Positions 23,196 through 37,386 of a DNA stretch of 64,000 bases are shown here, piece after piece; the stretch's first letter is position 1, and the number at the start of each line of letters is the position of its first letter. Position numbers and translations under genes: made by a program. The DNA lies in contig JAQISU010000033.1 in assembly GCA_029339505.1 (NCBI GenBank), positions 4,477,001 to 4,541,000 of the forward strand. Direction: 5' to 3'. Under the pieces are notes generated by a model. That model was not told the origin of the DNA and made no database searches. It saw only the letters and a program-made list of their open reading frames with translations. Source of the stretch: Unio delphinus. Lineage: Eukaryota; Mollusca; Bivalvia; Unionida; Unionidae.

Positions 23196-23495
23196 CGACG
23201 ACAGTCAATACAATCTCTTTTCTATCTGGTCCAGTGGCTGTCATCACTTCACATGTATATATCCCACTGTCGCTGAATGTGACATTCTTGACTGAGATCT
23301 GACTACGCACCCATGTTGAATATGCAATCGGCTTACATGACCATGTATACCGTGTTCCATTAGTTAAGGACCTTTCCTCACCCCCGATCTGAGTAAAATA
23401 CCATTGACAATTCGAAAACTTGATATTTGCTTGAAAGTCGCAATAAAGAATGGCGTTTTCGAATTGGTATCAGGCGATCTCTCTATCTTGTCCGC
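23196..23495 (-). CDS. Immunoglobulin-domain exon with possible frame slip (host receptor)
   Basis: About 300 bp between an acceptor (TCCACACAG) and a donor (CGTCG|GTAAGA). It encodes an Ig fold: YCDFQ with the first cysteine, CQWYF around the core tryptophan, and FSDSGIYTCEV with the second cysteine, ending in the G strand KEIVLTVV. The first 16 or so codons are open only in a different frame from the rest; the switch lies near an AAAA run at about 23457-23463. This may be a sequencing indel, a real mutation, or a different true acceptor. It is probably the more N-terminal Ig domain of the gene that includes 21484-21777. Confidence 0.55.
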
Positions 23496-24108
23496 CTGTG
23501 TGGATTAAAATTGCGAAAAACAGTATATCCGTTGTGTAGTTTTTATTTATTTCGATGATGAAGGAAGTTGTGGTGGCCGTATGATGACTCTGACGATACT
23601 AATGATGATGATGATGACGATGATAATGAAAATAACAGTAGTATTAGTGGCTTTACTCTGATAAGCCTCTATAAAGTTACGACTTCTGTCAATTCTACAT
23701 TATGTTTATAAATCATTTTAGCTGTACACGCTAATCGATATAGTATCTTTCCATTAAAATTTTTTATGTTCAAATGGTAACTAGCTGGTATTATTTTTCC
23801 GTACAAATTAATTATTGATTGAGACAATCTGACGAGATTTTCAATTTATAAAGCAAAAATACCCCACAAACAAATAAACAAAACAAAAACAAAAAAAACA
23901 CAACAACAACAAATTGCAACTAACCAGATTGGAACAAACTCGATTACCGACCAGAGCTCTTAAAACAAACAAATTTAAAATGACCCTGACGGTTCAAGTT
24001 CGGTAAGTCCTTACATTAAATTCGTTTCATGCTGGCAATGATGTGTGCTATTTTGTATTTTTGTACAATATATTCATTTCTTGTGAGAATTCTCCCGTAC
24101 TCTCTCAC

Positions 24109-24175
24109 CTGTTAAAATTACAGTAAATCCCAAACACAAAGCTGCGTAAATAATTAAGGTGGTTTGGATTACTTC
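24109..24175 (-). CDS. Candidate signal-peptide exon (host)
   Basis: A 67-bp segment between CTTTTTTCAG and ACAG|GTGAGA, leaving in phase 1. In one frame it encodes a hydrophobic run (TLIIYAALCLGFTVILTG) typical of a secretory leader, and it sits just upstream of Ig exons with matching phase. No initiator ATG lies inside it, so a preceding exon is needed. Confidence 0.35.
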
Positions 24176-24179
24176 CTGA

Positions 24180-26938
24180 AAAAAGAAGGAAATCGTTTAG
24201 AAAGAGTGCAACAATCTGATATGATGACTACATGAAACTTAAAATTATAGTGATATTTAGAAAATAAATCCTTGTTTCCATTAATATTACTTAATTAATA
24301 ATGTAAACCATGAGATCATAAAGTGGATTATATATGTAGTAGCGTTTAACTACACGTCAGCAGCAAAGTGGTTTAGTAACGACAATAAAGAAATAAAGTT
24401 TGAATAAAACTTAATTCGCACTAATGTAGGAAAAGAATGCCTTAAAGTAAATCAGCACAAGTTAAAATATAAAACATAAAGATTCTAAACTTCTGAAAAA
24501 TGTATATAAAATAACAGATACAGTTAACTCGTATAAGAACTTAAACATGATTAAAACAAATTCGTTCTATAAACCGCATTCCTTTTACACAAAACAAATG
24601 TCCAAGATTTGTTCAGGTGGTACGTCCTCATTCAGTTTGTTCAGGCTGTTCACGTTAAAATACTTCTCACTGTGTAGATTGGAAGTACCGTGTTTTCGGA
24701 ATACTTGCGCGTAAAGCGTTTTGTCTTCTCTTCTTGGTAAAGATTACTAACGTTACACTTTCATTTATTTAAGTCGTTCAATATTACTTCATCTTCTTAA
24801 ATGTATACTTCACTACCAGAGCATATGCAGAGATAAAACAATTTCACACGTGTGTGTTTGTGTGTGTGCGTGCCATACTGACATAAACGGTTAAGATCAT
24901 GATTTGTATCGTGTAGGAATTGAAACCTTTCTGCTGCTGACGGCACCTGTCACCTATCTCCCAAATACTATAACCGAATCTGCCATATGTTCATCCAGCC
25001 CACCCCAAGAAAGGACGGAACCATGTATATGACGAACTATGAATCGCATAGAGAATCGACCCTGTGATACGAGTACCAGTAACGATACGAAAGATCATAC
25101 GTATCGCCTTACATAACACTACTGAACCATACCGAATCAACAAATGTCTTGTCCATGTATTAGTGAATTCCATTAATAATGTCATATATTGAATATTCAT
25201 GCCGAGACAAACTAACAATTAAAGAGGTGTATAGGATAAATACATTATCGTGTATATAATAAAACGAGTTTTTGCTTAAATTTGTATTTTTAAAAAAACA
25301 GATATGCAATGATAAACAATATAGTATACAAAAACTTTCCAAAACAGATATATTTATTTTATGATCATTACAAATAGGAAAGGTTTATAAACTGGAATTA
25401 CTGTAGAAAATATTGCTTTTTCTTCCTCTATTTCAAAATTTTGTTAAGACCTAAATTTGAATAGGTTATTAACTGTTGGGAACTTGCGTATATAAAAAAT
25501 GTTTTAGAAATCTCTGAATCGATCGAACTTTTATCATATCTGGGGTTGTTAGGTCGCACTTCAGTGCTATGTCATGTTGTTAAATCGACGTTTAGTGATA
25601 TCTCAAGTTGTTCAGTCAATATAAATCAGTTTAATGATGCATACTACATCAGTAAAAGTGATAAATTTTAAATGTGTTACACTTAACACATATTGCAATT
25701 TTTGTAGTGTTAATATGAACTGACTTTTGTGTTATAAGGCATCACTGATTTGCATAGTTTTAAAATTGTTTTGTCTATATACATTTTCTCAATTATTTTC
25801 ATATTTGTACAACTAGTCTGTATCTGTTTATCTAAAAGTATTTTTGATTGCTATTGTCTCTTTAATAAGTTTAAGAGTTATAAAGAAGAAAATATTTTTC
25901 AATGCAATTAACGGCATATTGCTCTTTTAAACTATGATTTGTTACATACCTTGTTCATGGCAATCATGGTGTTCATTTTACTTGCGGATTGTTATATGTT
26001 AAGTGGTCACTGCCATGTCCAATTGTTGACACTTCTCATTTTATGACAATATTATATAAATTCAATACTCAAGTGCGGGCAATATGATAACTGTCTCGTC
26101 GCTTTTTCACTCGTTCTTCTTTATCCGGGATGACAAGGATGAAATATCTCTTTCGGTTCTAAAGTTTGATGCTATCCTTGTAACAAATAGATAATTTTGC
26201 TATTTGTGCATGAATCGCCGTGTAATCATACCTTCTAACGAATATAAGAATTGCATTTACTACAATATCTATATTAAAGCATTTATCAAATATGGTTGCA
26301 AACTGAATTTGTTTTAGTCATATTTTGAAATATAAAAACATAATATACAAGTCGTCAATATTTCGTCTCCGTCTTGAATGTAGCTCTCATAAAAGCACAT
26401 CCTGAGGAGATTCAGACTTGTAAAATGACCATGGACTTTGCTCTAATTGCCCCGTTCTGTCTTCACTAAATAGGAAAATTTTAGTAGCACAAAATAATGA
26501 ATTTAACACTGATACAAATAATAAAATCTTCACTATTCTACAAAATTATATTATTCATGCAAATAAATTTCCCCTACCCAACATGACTGTGTATGACATA
26601 CCTAGAACCAGTTGTTTTGTGATTTGTGTTCTATATAAAGTTTATCATTTGTTCTCGGCTCCGCCATAACATCATGCTAATTTCCCTTGCCGTCTCTTTT
26701 ATTGAACGCTATTTGCTTTACTTTTTTACTATATGCACAATAGACATGCGATATATTTACTTGCTACGCGTCGCGTATCATTTCACTTACACATATATTT
26801 GGATATTAGATGATTTTCTTACTTTACTTAAAAATTTAATGTATCGCACCAACATGTTTCCAAAACCTGAATGCATTAAATTTGATTGACTTTCTGAGAA
26901 CAGCATTACATTTTATTTACACTAAATAACAGACTCAC
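24180..26938. other. No recognised gene
   Basis: AT-rich, with a short GT-rich patch at 24850-24870. Reading frames are short and lack domain signals. Confidence 0.45.
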
Positions 26939-27048
26939 CATTGCATGTACGTTCCCGGTTGCATATCCTTGTCATGAGATTTACGTCGGTGTTGTGCGAT
27001 ACCATATGAAGCTGTTGCTTGAGTGTGATCACTCCATAATACTCCATC
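26939..27048 (-). CDS. Candidate 5' coding exon (host)
   Basis: A 110-bp segment between ATTATTCAG and CAATG|GTGAGT, a consensus donor. An ATG one base after the acceptor opens 36 codons leaving in phase 1. A second frame is also open. The phase does not agree with the hydrophobic frame of the exon at 24109-24175, so linkage to the Ig gene is unproven. Confidence 0.25.
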
Positions 27049-27939
27049 CTGAATAATTTAAGTGCCTCGTTCTAAAGTCAGTCCTCGCTCGAATTGTTAA
27101 CTAGTTCCTGTTTGACACAAATGGGGTTCACAATAAACACCACTTTATGTATGGAATCTATCTATAATCTCTACAGAGTAATAAAACAAGACGGAATTTA
27201 GGCAGGAGTAAGAAGTTTACAAAACTGAGTTTTCTAGATAAAGTTCGGAAAATGTAAAACTGAAGTGCACAACAGTTTTGGAAAATAAATAAGTATAACA
27301 AGATTAAATATTAAACGTTTCTTATTAAAATTCAGTAAAAGGTATTTAACAATAGCAAAGGTTCCAAAAGAAATCGTTATAAATGTATACAATTTGTTGA
27401 CTAAACCGTATTTCCATAAACGTTTAAGGAGGGGTGGCAGGGGACATTATAATTTTTCCAGGTCAATCTGTTCCAAAGGAAGGAAGTCGACACACTCGAC
27501 TAGAGACGGGTGTGCCCGAGAGGCAATACTACAACCTCATTTCTACGAACTTTTCTGTACAGGTGATGCCACTCTCCAATAATGACTTTTATATTCTTAA
27601 GTTTCATAATGGAGTGTCGCTGAATGTTGAATCTTCGGAAACGGATGACTGCATGGTAGCTTTGGCTGCTTTATCGGCCTTTCCATTACTATTTATACAA
27701 CTGTGACTATGCAGTCAAAGTACAGAAAACGATTCCCAAGATTGTATGACGACAAAGTCATGCTTTTCTGTAATATCTGCAGTGTTAACGGAATGTCGGA
27801 AGATTTTTCAAAGCTTTTAGTATAGAAAATATCTGATATTTAGAGGTTCATTGTACTTTAGAGTTTCAGTATGTCTATAATCTCTGCTGAGACAATTGAG
27901 GCTTTATCCTGTTAATTAAAAAAATATTAAGAAAATGGC

Positions 27940-28330
27940 AGAAGATAACATAATTGAAAAGTGTCCAAAAGTCCTTGGAATGCTCCTGTATTAATGTTAA
28001 ACAAATCAGATGGATCTGTTAGATTATATTCTGATTTAAGACGCTTGAATGACTTGACAGTAAAGAATTCGTAACCATTACTTCTCATTGATGATAGTCT
28101 TGATGCACTTTTGGGTTCAAACTGGTGGTATTGCATTGACATGAAATCAGGTTATTGGCATTGTGAAGTTTTGGAATAAGACAAACCAAAAACTGCTTTT
28201 CATTACCTGGTGGTGAACACTTGATGTGGAAAAGATTGGCATTTGGTCTTTCTAACATAACCGCCACCACATTCCATAGAAATTGTGAGCATTTCATCAA
28301 TGGTGTTGATAAAGACATTTAAAGCAATAA
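27940..28330 (+). mobile_element. Decayed Ty3/gypsy-type reverse transcriptase fragment
   Basis: Across broken frames the + strand shows landmarks of an LTR-retrotransposon RT: a SPWNAPV start, DGSVRLYSDLRRLND, IDDSLDALLGSNWW, CIDMKSGYWH and DKPKTAF. Stops and frameshifts interrupt it, and no LTR was seen. It is a relic. Confidence 0.75.
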
Positions 28331-31300
28331 GAAACTGTACTGCATCAGTCTAATTTCTTTGAAGTCTTGCAATTTCTAATTGACACATACTATATGTTCA
28401 TCTGCTTACTTTTGTTTGAAAGTTGAGTACTATTTTTTACAAGAGAGTAATTGAGTGAGTTTAACAGAGTACATGTTTAATAATCAAGAAGTCATGTTTT
28501 TAAAGTCTGGAAACATCCATTCACTTAATTTCAAATAGAAAGGTTGAAATAATAAAGATTATAATTCGCTTAATCGCAAACGGGATGGCTGGCTGAAAAG
28601 ATAAATGAGACATTTCAACTGATTTAAAAAGAACACTGAAAGGATAAAAGCGATAATCCAATAATTTGAAATAAAATAGGCTGCAAGGGTAAAGGCGATA
28701 ATTCGCTTAATATCAAATAAAAAAGTTGAAAGGTTAAAGAAAAGAATTGCCTACACAAAACTACATTACATCGGCATATATTTATTTAAATCCAGTGATA
28801 TTGATATTCGTGTCGGACGGAATAGTAGTATAAATTGTTGATTACGGAGACACATTAACATATTATTAAGTTTCACTTGATCTCATTATTCTATATAAAG
28901 GAGACTCGAGTGAGACAATATTCGATATACGCTCATTGGTTCCCATAATTGTACAACTATAATCATTATGGCGAATGTTTACGTGTTTATTTCTTGTCTG
29001 GTCTAGGTGTGTGTTGTTTTTGTTTTTCCTCCTACTGCTGCAGCAAACTACTACTTATAATAATATTAACAATACTAATAATTTGATTATGTAATTTTTA
29101 TTATATGTAATTCTTTGTGGCACACTTTAGTGGAGAGTCATGACGTCAAAATGGCGTCAAAACATTAAAGACTACATTCATATCGTTGCTTTGAATACGG
29201 CAAATCTTTACGTTCGACCAAACTGAAAATACGTTAGTCAGATGCAGGATAGGAACAAATTATGGAGGTCCACAATGGTCCGGGGATCCACAGCCGTTAC
29301 AATTTATAATTAATATGGACTTACTGAAGAATTGTTTCGGAAGGCCAATAAATCCTGTCCGCTGCCTTGGTAGGATGTGTGTTCGAACTAGATACAAATA
29401 GTTTTGTAAATGATAGGTGTATTGGCTTTACTGTCAGATATTTCATTTTATCTCGTCAATAGGTCCGTAAAATGATTTACGATGAAAAATACTATTTCTC
29501 AAAATCAGTAACACGAAGTTGTCTAATTTTGTCAACTGGTCCAAAATATATATCAAATTGGTTTCAATACCGTGACGTCACATTGTCGTCAACAATTTCG
29601 ACAGAATATAGTCATTGGTTTTAAACCAGTCTGGTTGGTCTATCGGATTCGGTTGATACAATGCCAGTCCACTGCTCAGATCACATATAGATCGTACAAA
29701 ATCGACTCAGCTATAAAGAAAAAATCCAGTCCACCACAACCAGAAAAGCGACAAAGAGTTGGATCAAGTGAAAAACAAAATCCATTCATTCCAGACCAAC
29801 TGGACAAGTTGTTTCAATGCTCATTAATTCACAAGATGACTCTAATTTTCAATCTTAAGTAGACCACAAACGATACTTTTAAAAGACTAATGTCGAGCGT
29901 GTGACGAAGCATACAGATTCTATATGCGCTTTTAAGTACTCATAGCTCACTTAGAAAAAAACACTTTTTATAATTAGCCTGACTAAAATATCAAATGAAT
30001 GTTACACTTCACTTATTTACAAAACCAGGACTAAGGACCCTATTATTAGATCCCATTCAAAACAGCAATCATATGTGCTCGTTATCCCCATATTTAGTAG
30101 ACCTTATCATTATAGGTTTTCAGAGACTTGTCTGTATCTGATTTTAGATAGCAGATTCGAGTATTTAGGGATTGATGTGTTTTCTTCAAGTACAATATTG
30201 CTGTCTTTGTGGAATTCTTTCATACAATAATGGTTGCCTGATAAAAAAAAGTTTTATCTTTCTCCTTGGACCAGCGAAGCAGGCAAGACATATAATTTTT
30301 TTATTATTATTGCACGCGACTTTAAAGTGTTAGCAAATATAAACGTGAATGAGGAAACATTCATTGATTAAGATTAATTTCGGAGATTGGAAACACTAAG
30401 AACTGCTTCATTTAATTATGCTTGTCAAGTTAACAATCTTTTCCGTATAATTTACAAGAGAAATGTTAGACATTTATTTTACTACATTTCTTTGGCTCAT
30501 TCAGCGGAGAGGCTTATCAGTTCACTGGATTGTTTGGACTCGGTTAACAATTATTACTTCCAGGTCAGTACGTACGAGTATAGTCCCAGTCTATTTTCAG
30601 AGCAAGTTTTCCTATCTCAATTTGGTTGTGATACAAGAGTTTTATTAAGGCGTCTTTTGCATTGATATCAGTTTAATTGTTTTGTTCTTAATGATGATAA
30701 TTATGTTGTAATTATCTGTTTTTGCGACAGTGCATATTGAATAATGAGGCATTGGAACAGCTCCAAAGTGAAACTATGACCCTGTTACACGTTATTTTGT
30801 TGCAGTCAAGCATTGCAAAAAATGCCCGATGACGTATGAAAATAACTTCACGATGAGCTCATCTATATTGATACTTTAGATTGACATATGATTTAGTATG
30901 ACTGGACACAAAGGATAGTTCCTGCACATATAAATGAAAAATAGGCACTATTTAGGAACGTAGCTGTGATCAGAGTCCATATACAAGAACTTTCAAAGCT
31001 TGTGTGAACATCACTGAGAAGGGTCTCGCACTGAACGTGTCTTCACTACATTATATGTCATGACGTATTATAATCAAGGACGCTAGTTATATCAAGGACG
31101 AGCGTAGCACTAATCCAAGGTCACTGACAACCTAGATCACTGACACTTTCAAGCCTGCCTCCCATTTTAATCTTTCTTTCTCTAGAAGCTGTTGTCCAGT
31201 TGATGTCAGTTTTAATCATGTTCTTTAATCAACATACTGCTGACGTCCAATATATATGACAGCGATATAGCAGAAAATTGCTGTTTAGTCGAACAATTCA

Positions 31301-33745
31301 ATTCCCTCAAGCCACAAATGTGCTTGTGTTCGTTAATTGCCTGTCGTTTGATGGCATTTTATTTTCAGTCAAAAATGTCTTTTATTTTAAATCCTCTCTA
31401 AAATCTGATATCTTGATTTAATTGGTACAATGCGAATTCAACAAAAGAAAAATCATTTGAATTCGTTGGAAACAATTTAAGTAAAACCCAATAATTCATA
31501 TTCGTGCCTAAATTTGAAAAACTGTTATATAAAATCACATTGCATCAAACGCCGACTTTTGAATTCTCAATGTTTGTTTTAAGTCATCATACACGAGTTG
31601 CCTTTTCCTTTATATTGCGATATTTTATAGTATGTTTATTATTAACCTTATCGTTTCTGTCATGGATTTGCAGGTAACACGGACGAGCAAGCTGTTGAAA
31701 AATATGTTTATATCAAGCAAATAATCGTCAGTGGTTTCAACAGCGCAGTAATTTTTAATTAGTTCCAATGAAAGAATAGGTCATCAACAATAAGTATTTC
31801 CTTTAATGTGAATCCAATTTAGGTTGTGAATTTTGATTGTAGTTGCTTTTATTAGTTGTATTTTATTATTGGATGCGAATCTGACAAGATGCCATTTATT
31901 TGTTTGTACGTGTAGTTTTCATTCCCGTGGTGGGATTCAAATAGAAAATAAACAATACTTAAAGTAACACCCTAACCATCCCCAGCCCCCAAAACGAGAA
32001 TTGACAACAATACATTTATATGGTGTTTACATTTGAAAGATGTTCTATTGCAGGCAATCGGCATGGCAAACTGTTGTTGTACAAGTAGTGTGAATATACG
32101 CTGGGTAAGAAGCATGTTCCCATGCGTAGCGGAATTTGATGATTAGTGTTATAAGCATGAGTGAGTGTCATACTTGCATTATTCATTGATGATTCGTGTT
32201 ATAAGCATGCTGTCTCCGGATCGGGGCACTCAGTATGATACTTCTGGCTGCTTTGTCGAATAATAACAGCTGAATAAGAAACCCTACGCATCAACTAGAT
32301 TTCTGTCCACGACGAGGTATATGAAGAGAAATTTCTAAGGCAAGAGTAAATGATCCTCACAGCCTCCTCAAACCGCCAGGGTCTGCATTTCACCTTATGT
32401 TATGACGTAACGTGATTAAGGACGAGACTAATACGAAAAGACGAAGTATGTCGCGCGTCTCGGACACGTAAGCTTACAATTCTGATATTCATTATTTATT
32501 CTTTCTCACCAGTAGCAAATTATACGTGAAAATACCAATAAAAATGGGAACTAGTGTTTGAAAGGCATCTGCATTTACATCACACAATCAATTCATCAGA
32601 ACATTTCTAGCAAATTATACGTAAAAATACCAATAAAAATGAGAACTAGTGTTAGAAAGGCATCACACAATCAATTATCAGACCATTTCTGGTAAAGTTC
32701 TAATTCGAAACTCCTATTTGTTGACACTGTTTGCAAACTTTGAAAAACAAATGCATACATTATGAGGAACCCGATGAGGAACCAGATGCCGGTATTCATG
32801 TTGTAAAATATTTTAAAATCACCATACCACTCATCTTCACATTTTCAATTAACATAATTACATATTTCAGATGTAAGCTTAAAGTGAGTTTTACACAGGC
32901 CGATAAATCAGTTCCACCCCTGTAATGATTTTGACTTAAGGTGTAGGGACTGATATCGCCTAATCATTAAAGGGTGTAAATTATGCAATCTCCTCTCCTC
33001 GCATTGGCGTACATTTAATTCATTTAACGGTCTTTATCTTGACTATTGAGTTGCGTTGGTTGAAGAGTTATTTTTGGCGATATGCAAATAATATGTCATG
33101 ATTAAATCCTCTGTTTCACGACTTATAAATCTACGTCCACGAGTACAACCTTTTGCTCTGTGACCATTTTAAATTTCGCGCAAGATGTGGCTATTATCAA
33201 ATGCCAGTAGCCAAAATAGTACGCATGTGTGTTCCAGACAGATTTTCATGCAGCAAAATTTCACTGCTGACGTCATTGCCGTAAATTGTCTGTACTAATC
33301 AGCACAGGTTTGATGTTTTATTTATCAGATTAAGTTCCATCTTTATATTCGCTTCATGCAGATTTGGATAGTTTCTCTCATTTACCTCCACGTTACCCAT
33401 CACTATGGACATTGTTTAAAGGCTTTTTACGTTGATTCAGAGCAAACAACAAAGATAAAAAGGATGATGACACTGATAACAATCATCACTAACATCTTCG
33501 TCTGTTACTAATTATTATGTATAAATGTGTATTGCAATGAAACTGTCATCGGGAATCCATTTTTATTTTCAAAATCTCAATTCTTTTAATAAAATTAAAT
33601 ACTTTGTTTTCTTTGTTATTCTTCTTTCATGAATGACATCTATTCGTGTTTAAATTTGCGGAAATGACAAAAGAAATATCTGTTCTGACAATAACATTTT
33701 ATGCTTGATTTACAATAATTCTTAAATAATTTTACGATGGTGTTT
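28331..33745. other. Gene-poor stretch
   Basis: No supported gene. Two 60-95 codon frames (29572-29862, 30387-30665) lack recognisable features. A local direct repeat of about 80 bases (AGCAAATTATACGT, ACTAGTGTT, AAAGGCATC) lies at 32512-32695, and another (TGTTATAAGCATG) at 32140-32210. Confidence 0.45.
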
Positions 33746-33860
33746 ACATTCGATGGCCGAGTAAGATAATTGCTCGCCTTTACATTAATTCACCAATATC
33801 CTTATAAAGTCGTGTCTCGGCTACGGGGGTGTGGGTATGTGAGAAAGTTACTCCAGGTTT
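33746..33860 (+). repeat. SINE family 1 fragment
   Basis: Contains a degraded tRNA-like head (GATGGCCGAGTAAGATAATT) and the shared GTGGGTATGTGAGAAAG block found in the copies at 35246 and 36965. Confidence 0.55.
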
Positions 33861-34756
33861 CATCCTTAACTAAATATGTTGACTGTTATATATTATGTGC
33901 TGAAAATGGTGCTAATCAAAACAGCAAATGTATATAATCTTTATCTTTGAACATATGATGTTTGTCATTAAATGATATCGGATGGTATTTTTGCTTTCAG
34001 TGTCTTAAGTGCCGTAGGGCCATTATAACACCATCCTCCTTCCGATTTGCTTCGAAAATAGTTTCATTTTATAATGTTCTTTTCGATATTGCAGGATTAA
34101 CTGTGATTTAGTGTCATTTTCGAGTTTGGGTTGCATGTGTTAATTCCGTTGTGAAGTACGTTTATGCCGAAGTTTTGCTTTGCTTTCTTGAGCTATAATA
34201 GTAAAGTGTCTTGCCAAGGGGCACGACAGACACGAGATGCACTCAGACAACAATAATCGATACAGGATTTAATTATATCTACGTGCGACGAGAGTTACAT
34301 CGTTAAACAGTTTATGCTGATATGGGTAACTGAAAATGTTATGATAGCAGGAGTGGAACACCCCATTGGGATCGTTAATGTGTCCAAGCAGAGTTACATC
34401 CCTTAGATAACTAAACTTTATTGATAATTTACAAAGCAATGGTTTCATAACGTTGCTATCAGTTCTTATGCACTAAAATTATCACTGCTTGTGCCAAGGT
34501 ATATTCAAGAACGCATTACAAAAACAAATAAAACCCAAAAGAAACTTAATGCGCCGCTATCACAAATCAGTGAGACTTAAAGAGTCGAAAATAAAATCAC
34601 TCTACTCAACAGTCTTAATTCCAGCATGAGCATCATGTTTAATTTCCTATACTGAATTTACAAACTAAAGACTGTCAAGCAGTCTGACATTTTTTATTCT
34701 GACCCAAAACTGTCACGCATATGCAAAACTACCTGGCTACTATCCTCTTGTATAAC

Positions 34757-34797
34757 ATACATACATACATACATACATACATACATACATACATACA

Positions 34798-34826
<29 letters not shown>
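34757..34826. repeat. (CATA)n microsatellite
   Basis: About 17 tetranucleotide units. A short (TAG)n run follows at about 34937-34962. Confidence 0.95.
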
Positions 34827-34828
<2 letters not shown>

Positions 34829-35245
34829 CTGTTGACCTCAGTTTTGGTGTAAGTAAAACAAAGCACAACTGTAAAATGGAGAGGTATGTGATCAGATAGC
34901 TCAATCTGAGAGTGTATCTTTAGAAAAAAACACGCTTGTAGTAGTAGTAGTAGTAGTAGTAGTAACAAGAGCAGTATGTAGTGCCAAGGAAAATTTAAGC
35001 TCGAACAGAGCAATGTTAAAGCCCATTGTGGAAAAGTTGAAGAAGACAAATTCTCACAAATAATTAAAATATTAACTGTAAAAAGAAACATAAAACGTAA
35101 AGATAATACAATTCTGTAAAATGTGTATAAAGTAATATATAACGGTAATGCATGTAAAAGAATTACAAGATTATATAAACCAAATCTACTTCAAAGTACC
35201 AAGTTTGCTTCCCTGGTACATAATTATACAGTTTCATCAGGCACC

Positions 35246-35492
35246 CTAGTGGCCGTATGGTCAAAAGGGCTCACCGTTACGGATCACTGCCATCTTACCT
35301 CTGTCTGTGTAAGTTCGAGTCTCTGATTCGACCAATGTGGGTATGTGTGAAAGATTGCCAGTAACGTCTCGTGGGTCGGTGGTTTTTTCCGGAGGTTTTC
35401 CCGGATTCGTCCTCAGCTATATATATTGGCCGCTATGTATAGCCTATCTTGTACCGAAAATGGCCTTAAACCCCACAACAACAAAAATCAGG
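35246..35492 (+). repeat. tRNA-derived SINE, family 1
   Basis: Head with an A-box-like GTGGCCGTATGGTC and a B-box-like AGTTCGAGTCTC, then a conserved body (GGTTTTTTCCGGAGGTTTTCC, ATATTGGCCGCTATGTATAG) and the tail TTAAACCCCACAACAACAAAAA. A second, better copy is at 36965-37215. Confidence 0.8.
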
Positions 35493-36964
35493 CAGTCCAC
35501 TTCAAGCTTCTCTAGTCTTACATGGAAATCGACACACTCGACATGAATGTACTCCACACGGGTATTCTAAGTAGAATAGATTAAAAAGACAAGGATTCCA
35601 GGTGAGATTTGCCATTAACCAATGGTACTACTCATCTATCTTGGTGACGTCACGCTAACTAGATTCATCCATTCATCCACGCGACTGGAACATTTCCACC
35701 CCATCTTTCTAGTTTGTTCTATGAAAGAGATGCCAAAATTGTTTTTGATGTTCTTAAATTTGTTCGTGAAGTTTTCATTTCGACATACTTAATTATGACA
35801 TATGCTTATTTATTAAAACTTTTAAGTTAGTTACTAGTATATGGAATCTTCCATTATGAAACGGGTGACCGCATGTCAGATTTAGCAGCTTTATCTACAC
35901 ATTCATTGCTCTTTACACCAATGTGTCCTCGAATCCAGTAACACACATATAATATGAGAACATCAGGTTTATGTGTTGTCTAGGATAATAACGGAATTTC
36001 ATTTTACGATTGGTCAAGGTTAACTAGGACTTTTAAATATAATTCAATCGTGATAATTGTTCTTGCAATCCATTTAGGAGTATATTAAGAAGCTTTATAA
36101 CACGAATGGATTTAACATAAATCAATATTTCTATTGTAGACAAGACATGCAAAGAACAGTGTCTGCCGTGCTACACAAGGCCATACTTAACCTTCGAATG
36201 TGTGTAAGTTTACGTTCTATTTGTTCATAAAAGTCAAACTCTCGTTTGGTTCGGCTACCGCTGTGTGTCCTTAGCACTAAGGTCTCACTGGACAGTTGTT
36301 TTGCCAAATGTTCATATGACGATGACCTATTGCAGAAAAATGATAATAATATTACATGAAACATAAAATAATAAAAGCTAACTAAAGATTTTTGGAAAGG
36401 ATGCTTGTAAGATTCTGACTGAGGTTAATTCCTTATGCAATAGTGGCTTTTATACTGAACCAACACTGCCACCAACCCCTCTTTTTCAAATTCATTTTTG
36501 ACAGGAAAGTACTACTTTCAATATTTTCCTGTGACAAGACAGCTAAAAGAATCAGTATGTGCCTTATGCATGAATACAGTTAAATAGTATTATAAGAAAT
36601 TATCATCAACCCTCAACCATCTCGATTTTTAGATATTTACCTCAATAGCAGACACATGATTTACACGTAAGCCAAGTCGGCTGCTTATTTGCAGCCCAAG
36701 TTACTCATTTGATTTCCAATGCTAGTCCAACTGTGACAGGCAGTCACGAGCAAGTCAACCCATTTGCAAGCCTAACTCAAAGTAATTCTAAACCACATTA
36801 CAGATTTAGCTTATGTGTGAATTTAAAAATGCTAGGATTGTGATAATTAGGCTCATGCCTTCTAACTTAAAAATTAGGGAGGTGTCATAATTTGAAACTA
36901 TCCAGTGAGACCTAAGTAACCTGCCTGTGTTGATAGTGCTGTAAAACACCAAGCAAATTGCTGC

Positions 36965-37215
36965 ATTGGAGTGGCCGAGTGGTCTAAAGCACTCACCGTT
37001 ACGGATCACTGCCATCTCACCTCTGTGTTGGTTCGAATCTCGAGCTCGTCCAGTGTTGGCCAATGTGGATATGTGAGAAAGCTTGCGGGTAGCTTCTCAG
37101 GGTTGATGGTTCTTTCTGGGGTTTTCCCGGGTTCTTTTCCCGCCATTTATACTGGCCGCCATATATAGGTCTAGTGCATAAAAATGGCGTTAAACCCTAT
37201 AACAATAAAAACAAC
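36965..37215 (+). repeat. tRNA-derived SINE, family 1 (best copy)
   Basis: An A box (TGGCCGAGTGGTCTAAAGC) and a B box (GGTTCGAATCTC) with normal tRNA spacing form an internal Pol III promoter. The body and tail (GTTAAACCCTATAACAATAAAA) match the copy at 35246-35492. The head resembles a leucine/serine-type tRNA, but the element is not a tRNA gene. Confidence 0.85.
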
Positions 37216-37386
37216 ATCAGCCTAGTAAACTCGCAACACGTATCCACTACACTGTTTACGGTTTACTAAAGTACCGCAATTACATAATGCAACCTTGATA
37301 CTAAAATGGGTAAAATCCATGAAAATAATGTTATAAAATACATGGCTTCTCCGACCATACATAACAAATTAAAAGGGAAATGTAAG

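Noticed and set aside
36965..37050. Possible functional tRNA gene
   Set aside because: A and B boxes are present, but the sequence continues into a conserved SINE body and tail, and a second copy exists nearby.
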